Positions 10,079-19,673 of a stretch of DNA of 64,000 nt are shown here, in pieces. The notes beneath the pieces are model-generated. The model did not search any database, was not told the DNA's origin, and saw only the letters and a list, made by a program, of their open reading frames with translations. Made by a program: the position numbers and the translations under genes. The first letter of the stretch is position 1. The number at the start of each line of letters is the position of its first letter. This stretch comes from Tenacibaculum gallaicum. GTDB taxonomy: Bacteria > Bacteroidota > Bacteroidia > Flavobacteriales > Flavobacteriaceae. Where the stretch lies: the NCBI RefSeq assembly GCF_003387615.1, contig NZ_QUNS01000002.1, forward strand, positions 513,461 to 577,460, written 5' to 3'.

Positions 10079-12928
10079 TTATTTTCTAAGTAGAGAGAAG
10101 TGCCCAGTCTTTTTTCTTACTTTTCCATTGGAATCAATTAGCTCAGCGTTATACCAATAATCATTTGTAGGTAAGGTCGTGCCATTGTATACGCCATCCC
10201 AACCTGGGTGATTTTTATCAGTAATTTCATTAATGAGTTTTCCGTAACGATTAAATATTTGAACTTTTACAACATCGTAATAATCGTTATTAGTTCCTAA
10301 GACTTTCCATGTGTCAAAATTCCCATCACCGTTTGGTGTAAAGTGACGTTGGAAATAAATAGTTGAAATTTGGTTTGATGTAGTAATTCCACATCCATTT
10401 CGGTCTCTAATAGAGATTGAGTTTAACCCAGGAGGGATATCAGTAAAAATATATGATAGGTTTTCATTCCCTTTGACAAAGTCGCTAAGATTTGTGCTAT
10501 TTAAAGCATATTCGTAGTCACCAATTCCATCGATAGTGATTTCAATTTTGTTACTGTCTGGATTATCTTGGTCGTCTACTGATTTAATATTTATAATTAA
10601 TGCTTGGTTGGATTCTTTTATAAAGAAAGTATTATAGCCAATGTAAAGAGAATTTATGTTAGGATGCTTTCTATAAGCTTCAACTTTATATTCTCCTGCA
10701 GAATTTGCATTTATAATAGCAGATGTTTCACCTGAAATTAATTTACCATTTAAATACCACTTGTAGGTATCAGTTGAAATTCCTGTATCAGCATTTAAAG
10801 GAATTGTATTTGGTTGAGGGTTTGTTCTTGGATTATCGACACATAAAATTAAGTCATTAAGGTTTCCTTGTGGTACAGGAATTTTTTCTACAAAAATTTT
10901 AAAACTCCCAACTGCTTCACAAGATGTAGCTCCTTTGTTTGAAATTCTAACATATACATCAGAATTATCGGTAAATAAGTCGTCTTGGTATGGAGGCACA
11001 ATTTGATTTGTTTGTAATGATGCGTCATTTGCTGTTCTGTAATATTGGAAATCATGAGTAGTTTCCGATAATGTTCCTCCAGAGTTATTAATTATTTCTT
11101 GAGTTTTCAGAGAAAAATCAAGAAAACCGTTGTTAGTACCAACACTAAATTTAGCATCAGGATTAGATGCGTTTTGATCTAATTCATGAATGTATTCATT
11201 GGTGTATGAAGTTAACCCTGTAGGGTTTACTTGCAAATTGACAACATCAGTTTGGTAACATTGTGTAGTATTGTTAGTAATTCTTACAGTTATAGAATGA
11301 TTTATGGTTGCTAAATTGGTATAGTTATTTTTGTTAAGTGGTGTTAAAAAACTAGTGTCAGATGTTTCAAAAAAATCTATTGTAACCTCAGAAAGGTTTT
11401 TTACTAGTGCTTTTTCTAGTATTTCTAGGTTGAAAGTTGTAAATCCATCAATGGTATTGTTATCAAAATCACATTGAATATATGGAGGTAATGTGTTAAT
11501 TGCCGGCTTTGGTTCAAATGTAATTTGAACTTTACCGGTATATGTTTTTTTACAATAAGAGTTAGATTCTATTTGTATTTCATACAAACCACTGCCATAA
11601 TTAGTATTGTCAACTGTTAAAACCCTTGTATTAGCTACTTCTGTTCCATCTTTAAACCATGTATATGTATCACTAGGGTTGTTCTTTTCTGGTTGAATTT
11701 GATAACTTTCTCCAATGCAAAAAACTTGATTGCTATTGTTTAAAACTTCATTATTAGCAAGGTTTATTAGCTTTACAGGGGCAAAAAATGATTGGATAAA
11801 AGGAGGCAAACCTTGTGAAGACCTTGCCCCGCCAAGACTAACAGCATTTGATGTAAACTGAATGTCAGTAGCATTGTCTTCGGGGTTTTCTATGACCCCT
11901 AAATGACTTCTTTCAGGAATGGAAGCATAGATTTTTCCGTTAGGAGCAAGCTGTAAAGCACCTCTATAACCTTGTTCTTGATGAACTTGAGTTTTAGTTT
12001 GTGGAATATTAGAGTCTAACAAATCATATTGAAAAATTCTAAAAGAATTACTGTTTTCATGATATAAAGAAGTATATAGTTTTGTTGATTGTTGTGAAAA
12101 CTCAACGCCATAAGGGGATCCATCAATTGGGCCGTCTGTAAGAATTAAACCATTAGGAACTACTTTACCCGTAGCGTTATCAAAATCGTATAAAACTAAC
12201 CTTCCACTTCCGTCATTAGTAAAATCAGCTAATGCTACCTTAGTTCCATCGGGAGATACTTTTAAATATCCTCTTTTATCTCTTAAAAAGTATGAAGAAG
12301 TTGAGATTATTGGGTTTGTTGAATCTACTCCATTTTTATCAATTTTATAGGCGTAAAAAGTATTTTGTACTATAGATAAAGCCCATATTTCTTTACAATC
12401 TTTTCCTTGTACAGCAGTAACTTTCTCCGACCATTCAAAATCTCTACTATCAGCTAAGTTTACGGGGCCAGAAATAATTTCTCCACCATTACCTTTTGAA
12501 ATATCTATAGTATAAAATTTAAATCCAGGATTATCTGGGTAGGGAAGGTTTCCTATAAAGTTGGTACCCACGGTAAATATGTAATAAAGGTTTTTATCTT
12601 CAGGGTTAGGGACAATTAAACCTGATTGTGAGCTTGATGGGTTTCCTTGAAGGTTATCTGCTAAACCACCACTAGAATAATGCATTAACTCGTGGTTTTT
12701 TGTCCAAACATTAATTCCATCTGAATAAAATAATAAGTTACCATTTTCGTCTGAAATGGTTGAACAACCTTCGTCTGTTTTTAGTAGTCCATCATTTAAT
12801 GTTACTGGATTTCCTGAGTTGAAATCCAGTCCTGCATTATTCCCAAAATACCAAATATTTGCTTCTTTTTGGCTATATGAAGAAATAGAAACTATAAAGA
12901 AAAGTGCTAGAAGTAGTTGTTTTTTCAT
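10079..12928 (-). CDS. T9SS type B sorting-domain protein, mosaic of its two neighbours
   Basis: This exported protein of 949 residues has a signal peptide (MKKQLLLALFFIVSISSYSQ). The N-terminal roughly 380 residues match the 913-residue protein in style (ANIWYFGNNAGLDFNSG ... NGNLLFYSDGINVWTKNHELM). The C-terminal part matches the 870-residue protein almost word for word (GYNTF, SNQALIINIKSVDDQDNP, HFTPNGDGNFDTWKV). The gene therefore combines the head of one neighbour with the tail of the other. It is the first gene of a probable three-gene minus-strand unit (this gene, then 10068-7456, then 7368-4627). Surface adhesion or gliding is plausible but not shown. Confidence 0.88.
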   Translation of the reverse strand: MKKQLLLALFFIVSISSYSQKEANIWYFGNNAGLDFNSGNPVTLNDGLLKTDEGCSTISDENGNLLFYSDGINVWTKNHELMHYSSGGLADNLQGNPSSSQSGLIVPNPEDKNLYYIFTVGTNFIGNLPYPDNPGFKFYTIDISKGNGGEIISGPVNLADSRDFEWSEKVTAVQGKDCKEIWALSIVQNTFYAYKIDKNGVDSTNPIISTSSYFLRDKRGYLKVSPDGTKVALADFTNDGSGRLVLYDFDNATGKVVPNGLILTDGPIDGSPYGVEFSQQSTKLYTSLYHENSNSFRIFQYDLLDSNIPQTKTQVHQEQGYRGALQLAPNGKIYASIPERSHLGVIENPEDNATDIQFTSNAVSLGGARSSQGLPPFIQSFFAPVKLINLANNEVLNNSNQVFCIGESYQIQPEKNNPSDTYTWFKDGTEVANTRVLTVDNTNYGSGLYEIQIESNSYCKKTYTGKVQITFEPKPAINTLPPYIQCDFDNNTIDGFTTFNLEILEKALVKNLSEVTIDFFETSDTSFLTPLNKNNYTNLATINHSITVRITNNTTQCYQTDVVNLQVNPTGLTSYTNEYIHELDQNASNPDAKFSVGTNNGFLDFSLKTQEIINNSGGTLSETTHDFQYYRTANDASLQTNQIVPPYQDDLFTDNSDVYVRISNKGATSCEAVGSFKIFVEKIPVPQGNLNDLILCVDNPRTNPQPNTIPLNADTGISTDTYKWYLNGKLISGETSAIINANSAGEYKVEAYRKHPNINSLYIGYNTFFIKESNQALIINIKSVDDQDNPDSNKIEITIDGIGDYEYALNSTNLSDFVKGNENLSYIFTDIPPGLNSISIRDRNGCGITTSNQISTIYFQRHFTPNGDGNFDTWKVLGTNNDYYDVVKVQIFNRYGKLINEITDKNHPGWDGVYNGTTLPTNDYWYNAELIDSNGKVRKKTGHFSLLRK

Positions 12929-12978
12929 TTAAATGGAATTAATTATATAAATAAAACAACTAAACTACATAAAACCCT

Positions 12979-13827
12979 CTATAAATCTCGTTTTTTTAAC
13001 AAAGCATATGATGAATAAATAAAAATAGTTGTCCAAATTAATACAATTACGATGTTAAATAAACTAACAGAGTAATCTTTCGTGAAGTTTTCTCCTATTT
13101 GATTTGCAACTGATTTAACTGCACCTAACCTTGTAAAAGGTTCTTTAATTAAGTTAGCCATAGACTCTAACGGGAAAAACTGCATAATTGAATTAACAGC
13201 TTCCTCAACACCTGTTTTTGCATTTCTAAATGTCCAGTATAAATACCCTTTAATTAGGCTTTCTATAATTAACCAAACAATCATAGCCGCTACAGCAAAA
13301 GCTGATCGTTTAATTAAGACTCCTAAAAACAATCCAAAAGAGAAAAAACCTAAAAGTTTAATGAAAAAAGCAAATAAATAATCCAAGTCTGAAAATATAA
13401 TAGCAACTTCATTAAAATCAGAATATATAGCACCAAGAATTAATGAAACAGCAAAAACAAAAATGGTAGAAATAAGAGAAAAAGCTATAACAGTATAAAA
13501 CTTTGAAAGAATAAATTCTTTTTTACTTAAGCCATCAATTAAATTTTGTTTTAAAGTTTTATAACTGTATTCGTTAGCCATCATAGAAACAATAACTAGC
13601 AATAAAAAGAATTTAAAAATAGCAGCCATATATGTGTTAAAGTGCCAGATATAAGGGAAATTAAAAATTCCTTGTTCAGCTAAATGAAACTTAATAGGAC
13701 CTATATCAAATTTTATTGCTGCAATTAAAGCGATTGAGGTTAATAAAGCGAAATATATAATAGAAAGAACTTTACTAGCTCTGTTATATTTTAATTTATG
13801 AATTTCTATATTTAAAAGTCGTAACAT
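12979..13827 (-). CDS. ABC-2 type transporter permease
   Basis: This 282-residue integral membrane protein has about six hydrophobic segments, the first at residues 20-38 and the last near 260-275. It has the ABC-2 pattern with the conserved cytoplasmic NEYSYKTLKQNLIDGLSKKEF segment, in which element after the second helix is followed by LSKFYTV. It lies 9 bases downstream of the ATPase gene on the same strand, so the two form an exporter. The substrate is unknown. Similar pairs in Firmicutes act in lantibiotic or bacitracin self-protection, but nothing here shows that role. Confidence 0.88.
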   Translation of the reverse strand: MLRLLNIEIHKLKYNRASKVLSIIYFALLTSIALIAAIKFDIGPIKFHLAEQGIFNFPYIWHFNTYMAAIFKFFLLLVIVSMMANEYSYKTLKQNLIDGLSKKEFILSKFYTVIAFSLISTIFVFAVSLILGAIYSDFNEVAIIFSDLDYLFAFFIKLLGFFSFGLFLGVLIKRSAFAVAAMIVWLIIESLIKGYLYWTFRNAKTGVEEAVNSIMQFFPLESMANLIKEPFTRLGAVKSVANQIGENFTKDYSVSLFNIVIVLIWTTIFIYSSYALLKKRDL

Positions 13828-13836
13828 GGTGTAGGT

Positions 13837-14778
13837 TTATTGGTTGTTGGTTAGATCTAAGAACTGTTGTTCTAAGCTAGGTTTGCGTTTTACTAAATGA
13901 GAAAGAGAAACACCTTTATCAAATAAAAATGTATTAATTTCTGATGCTGACAATTCTGATGCTAGACTTGCTATTAAAACTCCATTTTCTTCTTTTATTT
14001 TTCCTATTGCTGGGTGATTTTCTAAAAGTTGAATAAGTGTGTCTTGATTATCGGTTTGAAGTTCAAAAAATCCGTTTGAAGCACTCATTTCATCAACCCT
14101 GCCACTATATAGTTTTACACCATTTCTAATTACTACTACATGTGAACATACTTTTTCTACTTCATCAAGTAAATGAGAAGCAAGTAAAATTGTGGTTCCA
14201 TTTTTAGCAATTTCTTTAATTATTTGACGAATTTCATGAATTCCTTGAGGGTCTAAACCGTTTGTTGGTTCATCTAAAATTAAAATCTCAGGATCATTTA
14301 ATAGGGCAGAAGCAATAGCTAAGCGCTGTTTCATTCCTAAAGAATAAGTCTTGAATTTACTGTTTCTACGTTCATAAAGGTTTACAGTTTTTAGTTTTTC
14401 ATCTATTTTATCGTATGAAACACCTTTAATTTTACATATTAATTGTAAATTTTGAACAGCGCTCATGTATGGATAAAAATTAGGGCGTTCTATTATAGCT
14501 CCTACTTTTTTTAATGCTTCGTGTGTAGTAAGGTTTCCGTTGAACCAACTAAAACTACCTGAGGTTTTGTTTACTACATTTAAAATGATTCCTAATGTGG
14601 TCGATTTTCCACTTCCATTAGGACCTAAAATTCCGTAAACAGTTCCTTTTTGAATGTCGAAAGAAAGGTTATTTACGGCATGAACTTTTCCGTATTTTTT
14701 ATCGAGGTTTCGAATAGATAAAATTGTTTCCAAGCTATTTTGGTTTTGTTGATTATATGTATTTGACGATTGATACAA
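13837..14778 (-). CDS. ABC transporter ATP-binding protein (ABC-2 type exporter)
   Basis: This 313-residue nucleotide-binding subunit has a Walker A motif GPNGSGKST near residue 55, a signature YSLGMKQRLAIASALL, Walker B ILILDEPTNGLD and the switch His in ASHLLDEVEK. The N-terminus is uncertain. The first 15 residues (MYQSSNTYNQQNQNS) are low in complexity, and homologous proteins usually begin at a segment like ETILSIRNL. A TTG codon at 14733 sits exactly there and could be the real start. The gene precedes its permease and follows a terminator, so it begins its own transcription unit next to the two-component pair, which may regulate it. Confidence 0.9.
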   Translation of the reverse strand: MYQSSNTYNQQNQNSLETILSIRNLDKKYGKVHAVNNLSFDIQKGTVYGILGPNGSGKSTTLGIILNVVNKTSGSFSWFNGNLTTHEALKKVGAIIERPNFYPYMSAVQNLQLICKIKGVSYDKIDEKLKTVNLYERRNSKFKTYSLGMKQRLAIASALLNDPEILILDEPTNGLDPQGIHEIRQIIKEIAKNGTTILLASHLLDEVEKVCSHVVVIRNGVKLYSGRVDEMSASNGFFELQTDNQDTLIQLLENHPAIGKIKEENGVLIASLASELSASEINTFLFDKGVSLSHLVKRKPSLEQQFLDLTNNQ

Positions 14779-14803
14779 ATTATTGTTACAATGTATAAAA
14801 AAG

Positions 14804-14833
14804 AAAAGACTTCTTGTATTTAAGAAGTCTTTT
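14804..14833 (-). terminator. Terminator after the response regulator
   Basis: A 12-bp stem AAAAGACTTCTT/AAGAAGTCTTTT with a 6-base loop lies 26 bases beyond the response regulator stop. On the minus strand it runs into CTTTTTTATAC, and the symmetric stem could work in both directions. Confidence 0.85.
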
Positions 14834-14858
14834 GTTGTTGTTAAAATGTATATGTCTT

Positions 14859-15557
14859 TTATTTATTGTCTATTAATCTAAACCCTTCACCGTGAATGTT
14901 TAATATTTCAACATTTTCATCACTCTTTAAGTATTTACGAAGTTTGGCAATATAAACATCCATACTACGAGATGTAAAATAGTTGTCATCTCTCCATATT
15001 TTTGTTAAAGCTAATTCACGAGGCATTAAGTCATTTTTATGAACGGCTAACATTCGTAAAAGTTTACTTTCTTTTGGTGATAGTTTTTGTGGTTCACCAC
15101 TTTTGTATATTAAATGACGTAGTTTAGAGTTGAAGTCAAAAGCCCCAATTTTAAATTCAAACTCATCATTATCGTTTGTTTTTTCGGTTTCTTTACGCTG
15201 TAAAATAGCTTTGATTTTATGTAATAAAACTTCTGAGTCAAAAGGTTTATTTAAATAATCATCAGCACCTACTTGATACCCTTTTAAAACATCTTCTTTT
15301 AGTGTTTTAGCAGTTAAGAAAATAATAGGGATTTCTTTGTTAGTTGAACGAATGTCTTCAGCTAAAGAAAAACCATCTTTACGAGGCATCATTACATCTA
15401 AAATACACAAATCGTACTCTGCATTTTTAAACATAATTAAACCATCTATTCCATCTTTAGCATGTGTAACATTGTAATCATTTAATGCTAAATAATCTTT
15501 CAGAACTGTTCCAAAATTAGGATCATCTTCTACTAATAATATTTTTTTACTCCCCAT
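14859..15557 (-). CDS. OmpR-family response regulator
   Basis: This two-component regulator has 232 residues. The receiver domain has the acidic pair D11-D12, the phospho-acceptor D54 (CILDVMMPRKDG), T82 and K104 (LNKPF). The C-terminal winged helix, roughly residues 130-230, includes KLSPKESKLLRMLAVHKNDL and SRSMDVYIAKLRKYLK, the DNA-recognition pattern of OmpR/PhoB proteins. It starts 11 bases after the stop of the sensor kinase gene, forming a standard kinase-regulator operon. Target genes are unknown. The adjacent ABC exporter is a candidate by position only. Confidence 0.96.
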   Translation of the reverse strand: MGSKKILLVEDDPNFGTVLKDYLALNDYNVTHAKDGIDGLIMFKNAEYDLCILDVMMPRKDGFSLAEDIRSTNKEIPIIFLTAKTLKEDVLKGYQVGADDYLNKPFDSEVLLHKIKAILQRKETEKTNDNDEFEFKIGAFDFNSKLRHLIYKSGEPQKLSPKESKLLRMLAVHKNDLMPRELALTKIWRDDNYFTSRSMDVYIAKLRKYLKSDENVEILNIHGEGFRLIDNK

Positions 15558-15568
15558 TTTTAAATAAT

Positions 15569-17134
15569 TTATATTAATGGTAATTTAACTGTAAATGTAC
15601 TTCCTTTACCCTTCTCACTTTCAACATAAACGGTACCTTGGTGGCTGTCTATTATTTCTTTTACATAGGCTAAGCCTAATCCATGACCTTTTACATTGTG
15701 TATATTCCCTTTATGTTCTCTATAAAACTTATCGAACACATACTTTTGAGCATTTTTACTCATTCCTATCCCCTCATCTTTAATCTTAAAGATAAAGTAT
15801 TTATTTGTGTTTTCAGTAAATACATCAATTTTTGGTGCATTTTCTGAATATTTTAATGCGTTTTCTAACATGTTAACAACAACATTTGTTAAGTGAAACT
15901 GATTTCCAAGAACTTCTGTTGAAATAGCTTTAAAATGAGTTGTTACACTTCCTTTTTTGTCGTCGGTTAATAGCTGAATATGTTCAGTAGCCTCTTCAAT
16001 TATGTCGTGCATGTCTATTGCATCCTTACTAATTTCAATTTGGTTCTTTTCGAGTCTTGAAATTCGTAATACATTCTCTACCTGTCCGTGCATACGCTTA
16101 TTTTCATCGCGAATCATTTGAACATATCGCTTAACCTTTTCTTCATCTGATATGATTTTCGGGTTTTTAATTGCATCTAAAGCTAGATTAATAGTAGCAA
16201 TAGGTGTTTTAAACTCATGTGTCATATTGTTAATGAAATCTGTTTTTATTTCAGAGATCTTTTTTTGACGAATAAGTTGATATAACGATGTTGAAAAAGC
16301 AGCAATGATAATCCCTATAAAAAATAAAGAAAGTATCAGTACTTTCATCATACCTGAAAGCAAATTCTTTTTCTCGTTAGGAAATTTAACATATAGTTTA
16401 TATTTGCTATTTCCGTTTTCATCTTCCAATAACGGATAGCTAATATCTTCTGGTTGTATATTAAAATATCCAGATTTTAACTGTGTTGCTAAACCATCTT
16501 CATAAACAACATATTTAAAATCTTGTGTAATATTCATTTTAGCAAACTCTTCTTTAAGAGTGTAACTTAACTCTTTATTACTTATTCTTTGGTTAATAGG
16601 AAACACGGCTTTACTTCGTCTAAAAGCATGTTCCATAACTTCATTATTCCAACTATTATAAGTTCTAAAAGTAGAGTAACGGTTTTCATCTAAAAAAGGC
16701 TTAAAATCTTTATTTTCAGATTTTATTACCTGAGAAAAGTAAATATCTTCTTTTCCCGAGTATCGTTTAATAATGATAGAGTCGTTATCTACAAACTCAT
16801 TGGGCATTTTAATACTCTCTTCTAAAATAGTACTACCAAAAGAAAACTTTTTTTTGCTTACCGTATCAACTTGTTGAAAAAGAAAAGTTGTTATTTCAGC
16901 ATCAGTTCTTAGCTTATCACTTTCAAAATAATCTTTATAATTTTGCTTAAACTCTAGATACTCTCTCTCTTTTATATTTTCAGAGGTGCGAGCTAAAGCA
17001 ATTTTTACATTGTTTTTAAATTGTTCTTTTTTATTTTTAATAGCATCGTTAATCCAATAGACTTGAATAGAGATGATTCCTATTAAAGAAATACTCATTA
17101 AAATAACAATGAGAATAAAAATTTTCTTACCCAT
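15569..17134 (-). CDS. Membrane sensor histidine kinase
   Basis: This 521-residue sensor kinase has one transmembrane helix at residues 6-27, an extracytoplasmic sensor region of about 235 residues with no family I recognise, and a second helix at 264-282. There is no obvious HAMP domain. The HisKA motif NNMTHEFKTP has H306 as phospho-acceptor. The HATPase domain has the N box (NVVVNMLENALKYS), the G1 box (KDEGIGMS) and the G2 box (GHGLGLAYVKEI). It pairs with the OmpR-type regulator downstream. The signal is unknown. Confidence 0.95.
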   Translation of the reverse strand: MGKKIFILIVILMSISLIGIISIQVYWINDAIKNKKEQFKNNVKIALARTSENIKEREYLEFKQNYKDYFESDKLRTDAEITTFLFQQVDTVSKKKFSFGSTILEESIKMPNEFVDNDSIIIKRYSGKEDIYFSQVIKSENKDFKPFLDENRYSTFRTYNSWNNEVMEHAFRRSKAVFPINQRISNKELSYTLKEEFAKMNITQDFKYVVYEDGLATQLKSGYFNIQPEDISYPLLEDENGNSKYKLYVKFPNEKKNLLSGMMKVLILSLFFIGIIIAAFSTSLYQLIRQKKISEIKTDFINNMTHEFKTPIATINLALDAIKNPKIISDEEKVKRYVQMIRDENKRMHGQVENVLRISRLEKNQIEISKDAIDMHDIIEEATEHIQLLTDDKKGSVTTHFKAISTEVLGNQFHLTNVVVNMLENALKYSENAPKIDVFTENTNKYFIFKIKDEGIGMSKNAQKYVFDKFYREHKGNIHNVKGHGLGLAYVKEIIDSHQGTVYVESEKGKGSTFTVKLPLI

Positions 17135-17138
17135 TATT

Positions 17139-17146
17139 CAAAAATA
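17139..17146 (-). promoter_or_regulatory. Candidate -7 element (TATTTTTG) directly before the sensor kinase gene
   Basis: TATTTTTG on the minus strand ends four bases (AATA) before the ATG at 17134, the same geometry as at uvrB. It predicts a leaderless or nearly leaderless mRNA. Confidence 0.4.
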
Positions 17147-17243
17147 AATTAATAAAATTTAGGCGTATAATCTTTTAACTTAGATTAACAAAGTTACTAT
17201 AAAATTAAGATAATTTTAACAAAAAAAAATGAAAAAGTGCAAA

Positions 17244-17843
17244 TTAACTTCTTTTTTTTGTTAAAGAATTGTGGATTTTTAAGACTTGTTCTTTTGATTT
17301 TGTAAGTGTAAGGTTTTCAATTAAATAGTTTGATTGAAGTGTTTTTTTAGTTTCATCCCATTGATTTTTAATTCTGTTTTCTACTTCTTCAATGGTTGAG
17401 CTGTCTCTATTTATGACTCGACTAATTCTTATATCTTCAGGAGCAGTAACTGTAATAATTTTATCGCAAAAAGAATCGCTTCCATTTTCAAAAAGAATGG
17501 CGTTTTCATACAAAATGTAATCTTTATTATTGTTTTCTTTAATAAAATGCTGCAAATGTTCATTAACGACAGGGTGAACGATAGCATTAAGGGTAGTTAA
17601 TCTTTCTTTATTGTTAAAAACAATTGAAGCTAAGTAAGACCTATTAAGCTCATTGTTAACATAAACTTGCTCACCAAATTCGGCAATTAGTTGAGTCTTA
17701 ATTTTAGCGGATGTATTCATTAGCCTTTTAGCTTCATCATCAGCAATATAAATGGCAATATTTTCAAATTCTGAAAACATTTTAACTATGGTAGATTTCC
17801 CACTACCAATACCGCCTGTTAAACCTACTACCATACTATTCAT
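17244..17843 (-). CDS. coaE: Dephospho-CoA kinase
   Basis: This is the last enzyme of coenzyme A synthesis, phosphorylating the 3'-OH of dephospho-CoA. The 199-residue protein has a P-loop GLTGGIGSGKST at residues 7-18, the IADDEAKRLM segment, a conserved HPVV, and a lid region ISRVINRDSSTIEEVENRIKNQ. The start overlaps the end of the YbbR-like gene by 8 bases. An internal Met at residue 4 (MVVGLTGG) would avoid the overlap and is a possible alternative start. Confidence 0.95.
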   Translation of the reverse strand: MNSMVVGLTGGIGSGKSTIVKMFSEFENIAIYIADDEAKRLMNTSAKIKTQLIAEFGEQVYVNNELNRSYLASIVFNNKERLTTLNAIVHPVVNEHLQHFIKENNNKDYILYENAILFENGSDSFCDKIITVTAPEDIRISRVINRDSSTIEEVENRIKNQWDETKKTLQSNYLIENLTLTKSKEQVLKIHNSLTKKRS

Positions 17844-18765
17844 ATATTAAAAAATCAATCTTATTAGGAACTATTCTTACCAATGTAACCATATCAGGAA
17901 GGTCTTTTATTTGAGGGGTAAGATAGTTAACTTCTTTGTTTTTAGATTGTAGATAATCACACTCTACTTTAAATAAGTCAGGTGTTACTTCATTAAAATT
18001 CTGCAAGCCTACTTTATAGATAATCTTAACTTTCTTAGGAAAGACATTAATTCCTTTTGGAGCATTTTTTACAAACACAGGAACTTCTATTTGTCCTTCG
18101 GTAAACTTATCAACGTCAATACTAATTTCAGCTGTTGAATGGCTTGATTTAAGTTGTGTATTTTCTGGAAAGATAATAGGAGAGGAGATATTAGTACTCT
18201 TTGATAAGTTTTCTAACGTTATATTTTCTAGGGTTAAAAATTTTGTTTCTTTAACATAGGTTTCATCTCCAGAAATTAAAACACTATCAGGAGTAATTGT
18301 TACAGGTTTTGAGAGGTCATACCCTAATTGAAAAGTGATATTTAAGTTAGGTTTTAAAGGGATTTTTTTTGAACTAAGCGTGCCAATTTTTAAAGGAATT
18401 GTATCTTCTACAATTTCAGTTAATTCAATGCTAGATTTTAATTGTTCTTGAACTTCTGAAGTTAGGTCTTTAGATAAAAAGTAATAATTAGTTCCAGTTT
18501 TCTTAGAAACTTTAGTAAGATCTAGCTTAATCGGCTTATGGGTAATGCTAGCAACTAACAAATTATATCCACTACTTTTTAGTTTTAAAGAAAGCTGATT
18601 AATAGGTGTTTCTATTAATGTTTTTTGTTGTGGTAGTTGTACGTATTCAACACTGTACACAAGGGTAGTGTCATATTCTTTTGATAGATTGATAAGCAAC
18701 CAAAAAAATACTGAAGTAGTTAAAAAACCAAAGAAAGTTTTAGGTATGTTAAATTTTGTTTTCAA
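17836..18765 (-). CDS. YbbR-like (CdaR-type) domain protein
   Basis: The 309-residue protein has a single N-terminal transmembrane helix (FFGFLTTSVFFWLLINLS) followed by an extracytoplasmic region of YbbR-like beta repeats, for example PLKIGTLSSKKIPLKPNL and SKPVTITPDSVLISGDETYVKE. In Firmicutes YbbR/CdaR proteins modulate the diadenylate cyclase CdaA. In flavobacteria the protein often sits between yajC and coaE, exactly as here, and no CdaA is adjacent. Its role is therefore inferred only from the family. Confidence 0.85.
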   Translation of the reverse strand: MKTKFNIPKTFFGFLTTSVFFWLLINLSKEYDTTLVYSVEYVQLPQQKTLIETPINQLSLKLKSSGYNLLVASITHKPIKLDLTKVSKKTGTNYYFLSKDLTSEVQEQLKSSIELTEIVEDTIPLKIGTLSSKKIPLKPNLNITFQLGYDLSKPVTITPDSVLISGDETYVKETKFLTLENITLENLSKSTNISSPIIFPENTQLKSSHSTAEISIDVDKFTEGQIEVPVFVKNAPKGINVFPKKVKIIYKVGLQNFNEVTPDLFKVECDYLQSKNKEVNYLTPQIKDLPDMVTLVRIVPNKIDFLIYE

Positions 18766-18800
18766 GAAATAGTTTATTGATGCAATCTACGTAAAAAACA

Positions 18801-18828
18801 AAAAAGTGAGCTCATGAGCTCACTTTTT
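18801..18828 (-). terminator. Palindromic terminator after yajC
   Basis: A perfect 28-base palindrome (AAAAAGTGAGCTCATG and its complement) starts and ends with A5/T5. It lies 17 bases past the yajC stop and before the YbbR gene, and could act on either strand. Confidence 0.85.
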
Positions 18829-18845
18829 TATGAAAAAATATACTA

Positions 18846-19166
18846 TTATTTTTTAGTCTCAGTAGAATGTTTTTTACTCATTTCCATAGAAATGGCAGAA
18901 CGTTCAAACTTTATTTTACCCGCACCAGTTTCAATAGTAACTGTGTTGTCAGTATCGTTGATTTCAACAATTTTACCATGAATACCACTAGTGGTAACTA
19001 TTTTTGCTCCTTTTTTGATTTCAGTTTGAAATTGCTTTTCTTTTTTTTGACGTCTCATTTGTGGACGAATAATTAAAAAGTAAAAGACAGCAATCATTGC
19101 TACAAAAGGAAGCATGTTCATTAAACTTTCTTGAGAGCTAGCTTGTAAAAAAATGGTTATAAACAT
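18846..19166 (-). CDS. yajC: Preprotein translocase accessory subunit YajC
   Basis: This 106-residue protein has one membrane helix (LMNMLPFVAMIAVFYFLIIRPQMRRQKK), then a small cytoplasmic domain with GAKIVTTSGIHGKIVEI and KFERSAIS, all hallmarks of YajC of the SecDF-YajC complex. Its ATG overlaps the stop codon of the upstream DUF1573 lipoprotein gene (TAATG), so the two are translationally coupled. Confidence 0.95.
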   Translation of the reverse strand: MFITIFLQASSQESLMNMLPFVAMIAVFYFLIIRPQMRRQKKEKQFQTEIKKGAKIVTTSGIHGKIVEINDTDNTVTIETGAGKIKFERSAISMEMSKKHSTETKK

Positions 19167-19633
19167 TATGAATTTTTCTTTTTAGGAGTTACCATTCCAG
19201 AAATCTTAATAATTTCTCTACCTTTTTCAGTGTTGGTAGTTAGGGTAATAGATTTTGATTGTTTGTTAACTCTTCCGTTGGTGTTAAAACTAACTTTAAT
19301 ATCTCCTGTTTTACCTGGAGCAATAGCCCCTTTTGGCCATTCAGGAACAGTACATCCACAAGATGCTTGTGCATTTGTAATGATTAAATCGCTCTTACCA
19401 GTATTTGTTACTAAGAAGGTCGTTTTAACAACTTCTCCTTCGTTAACAGTACCAAAGTCAAATTCTTCTTTGTCAAAAGAAATAACAGGAGCACCTAAAC
19501 CAATAGAGCTGTCTCTTTTTTCTGCGTTTTCAACATTTTCTTTTTTAACTTTTGATGAAGCATTTCCTTGTCCGCAAGAAACTAACATTCCTGCCGATAC
19601 AACAAATGCTGCTATTACTGCTATTTTCTTCAT
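19166..19633 (-). CDS. DUF1573 lipoprotein
   Basis: The 155-residue protein has a lipoprotein signal with lipobox MLVSC, acylated at C20. A single DUF1573 Ig-like domain follows: ISFDKEEFDFGTVNEGEVVKTTF, VTNTGKSDLIITNAQASCGCTVPEWPKG, then GKTGDIKVSFNTNGR. The ASCGCTVPEW motif is the family's hallmark. The function is not known. It lies in the nusB-DUF1573-yajC arrangement common in flavobacteria. Confidence 0.92.
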   Translation of the reverse strand: MKKIAVIAAFVVSAGMLVSCGQGNASSKVKKENVENAEKRDSSIGLGAPVISFDKEEFDFGTVNEGEVVKTTFLVTNTGKSDLIITNAQASCGCTVPEWPKGAIAPGKTGDIKVSFNTNGRVNKQSKSITLTTNTEKGREIIKISGMVTPKKKNS

Positions 19634-19673
19634 TGTAAAAATATTTTTAATTTATTGTAAAAATACTAATTTA

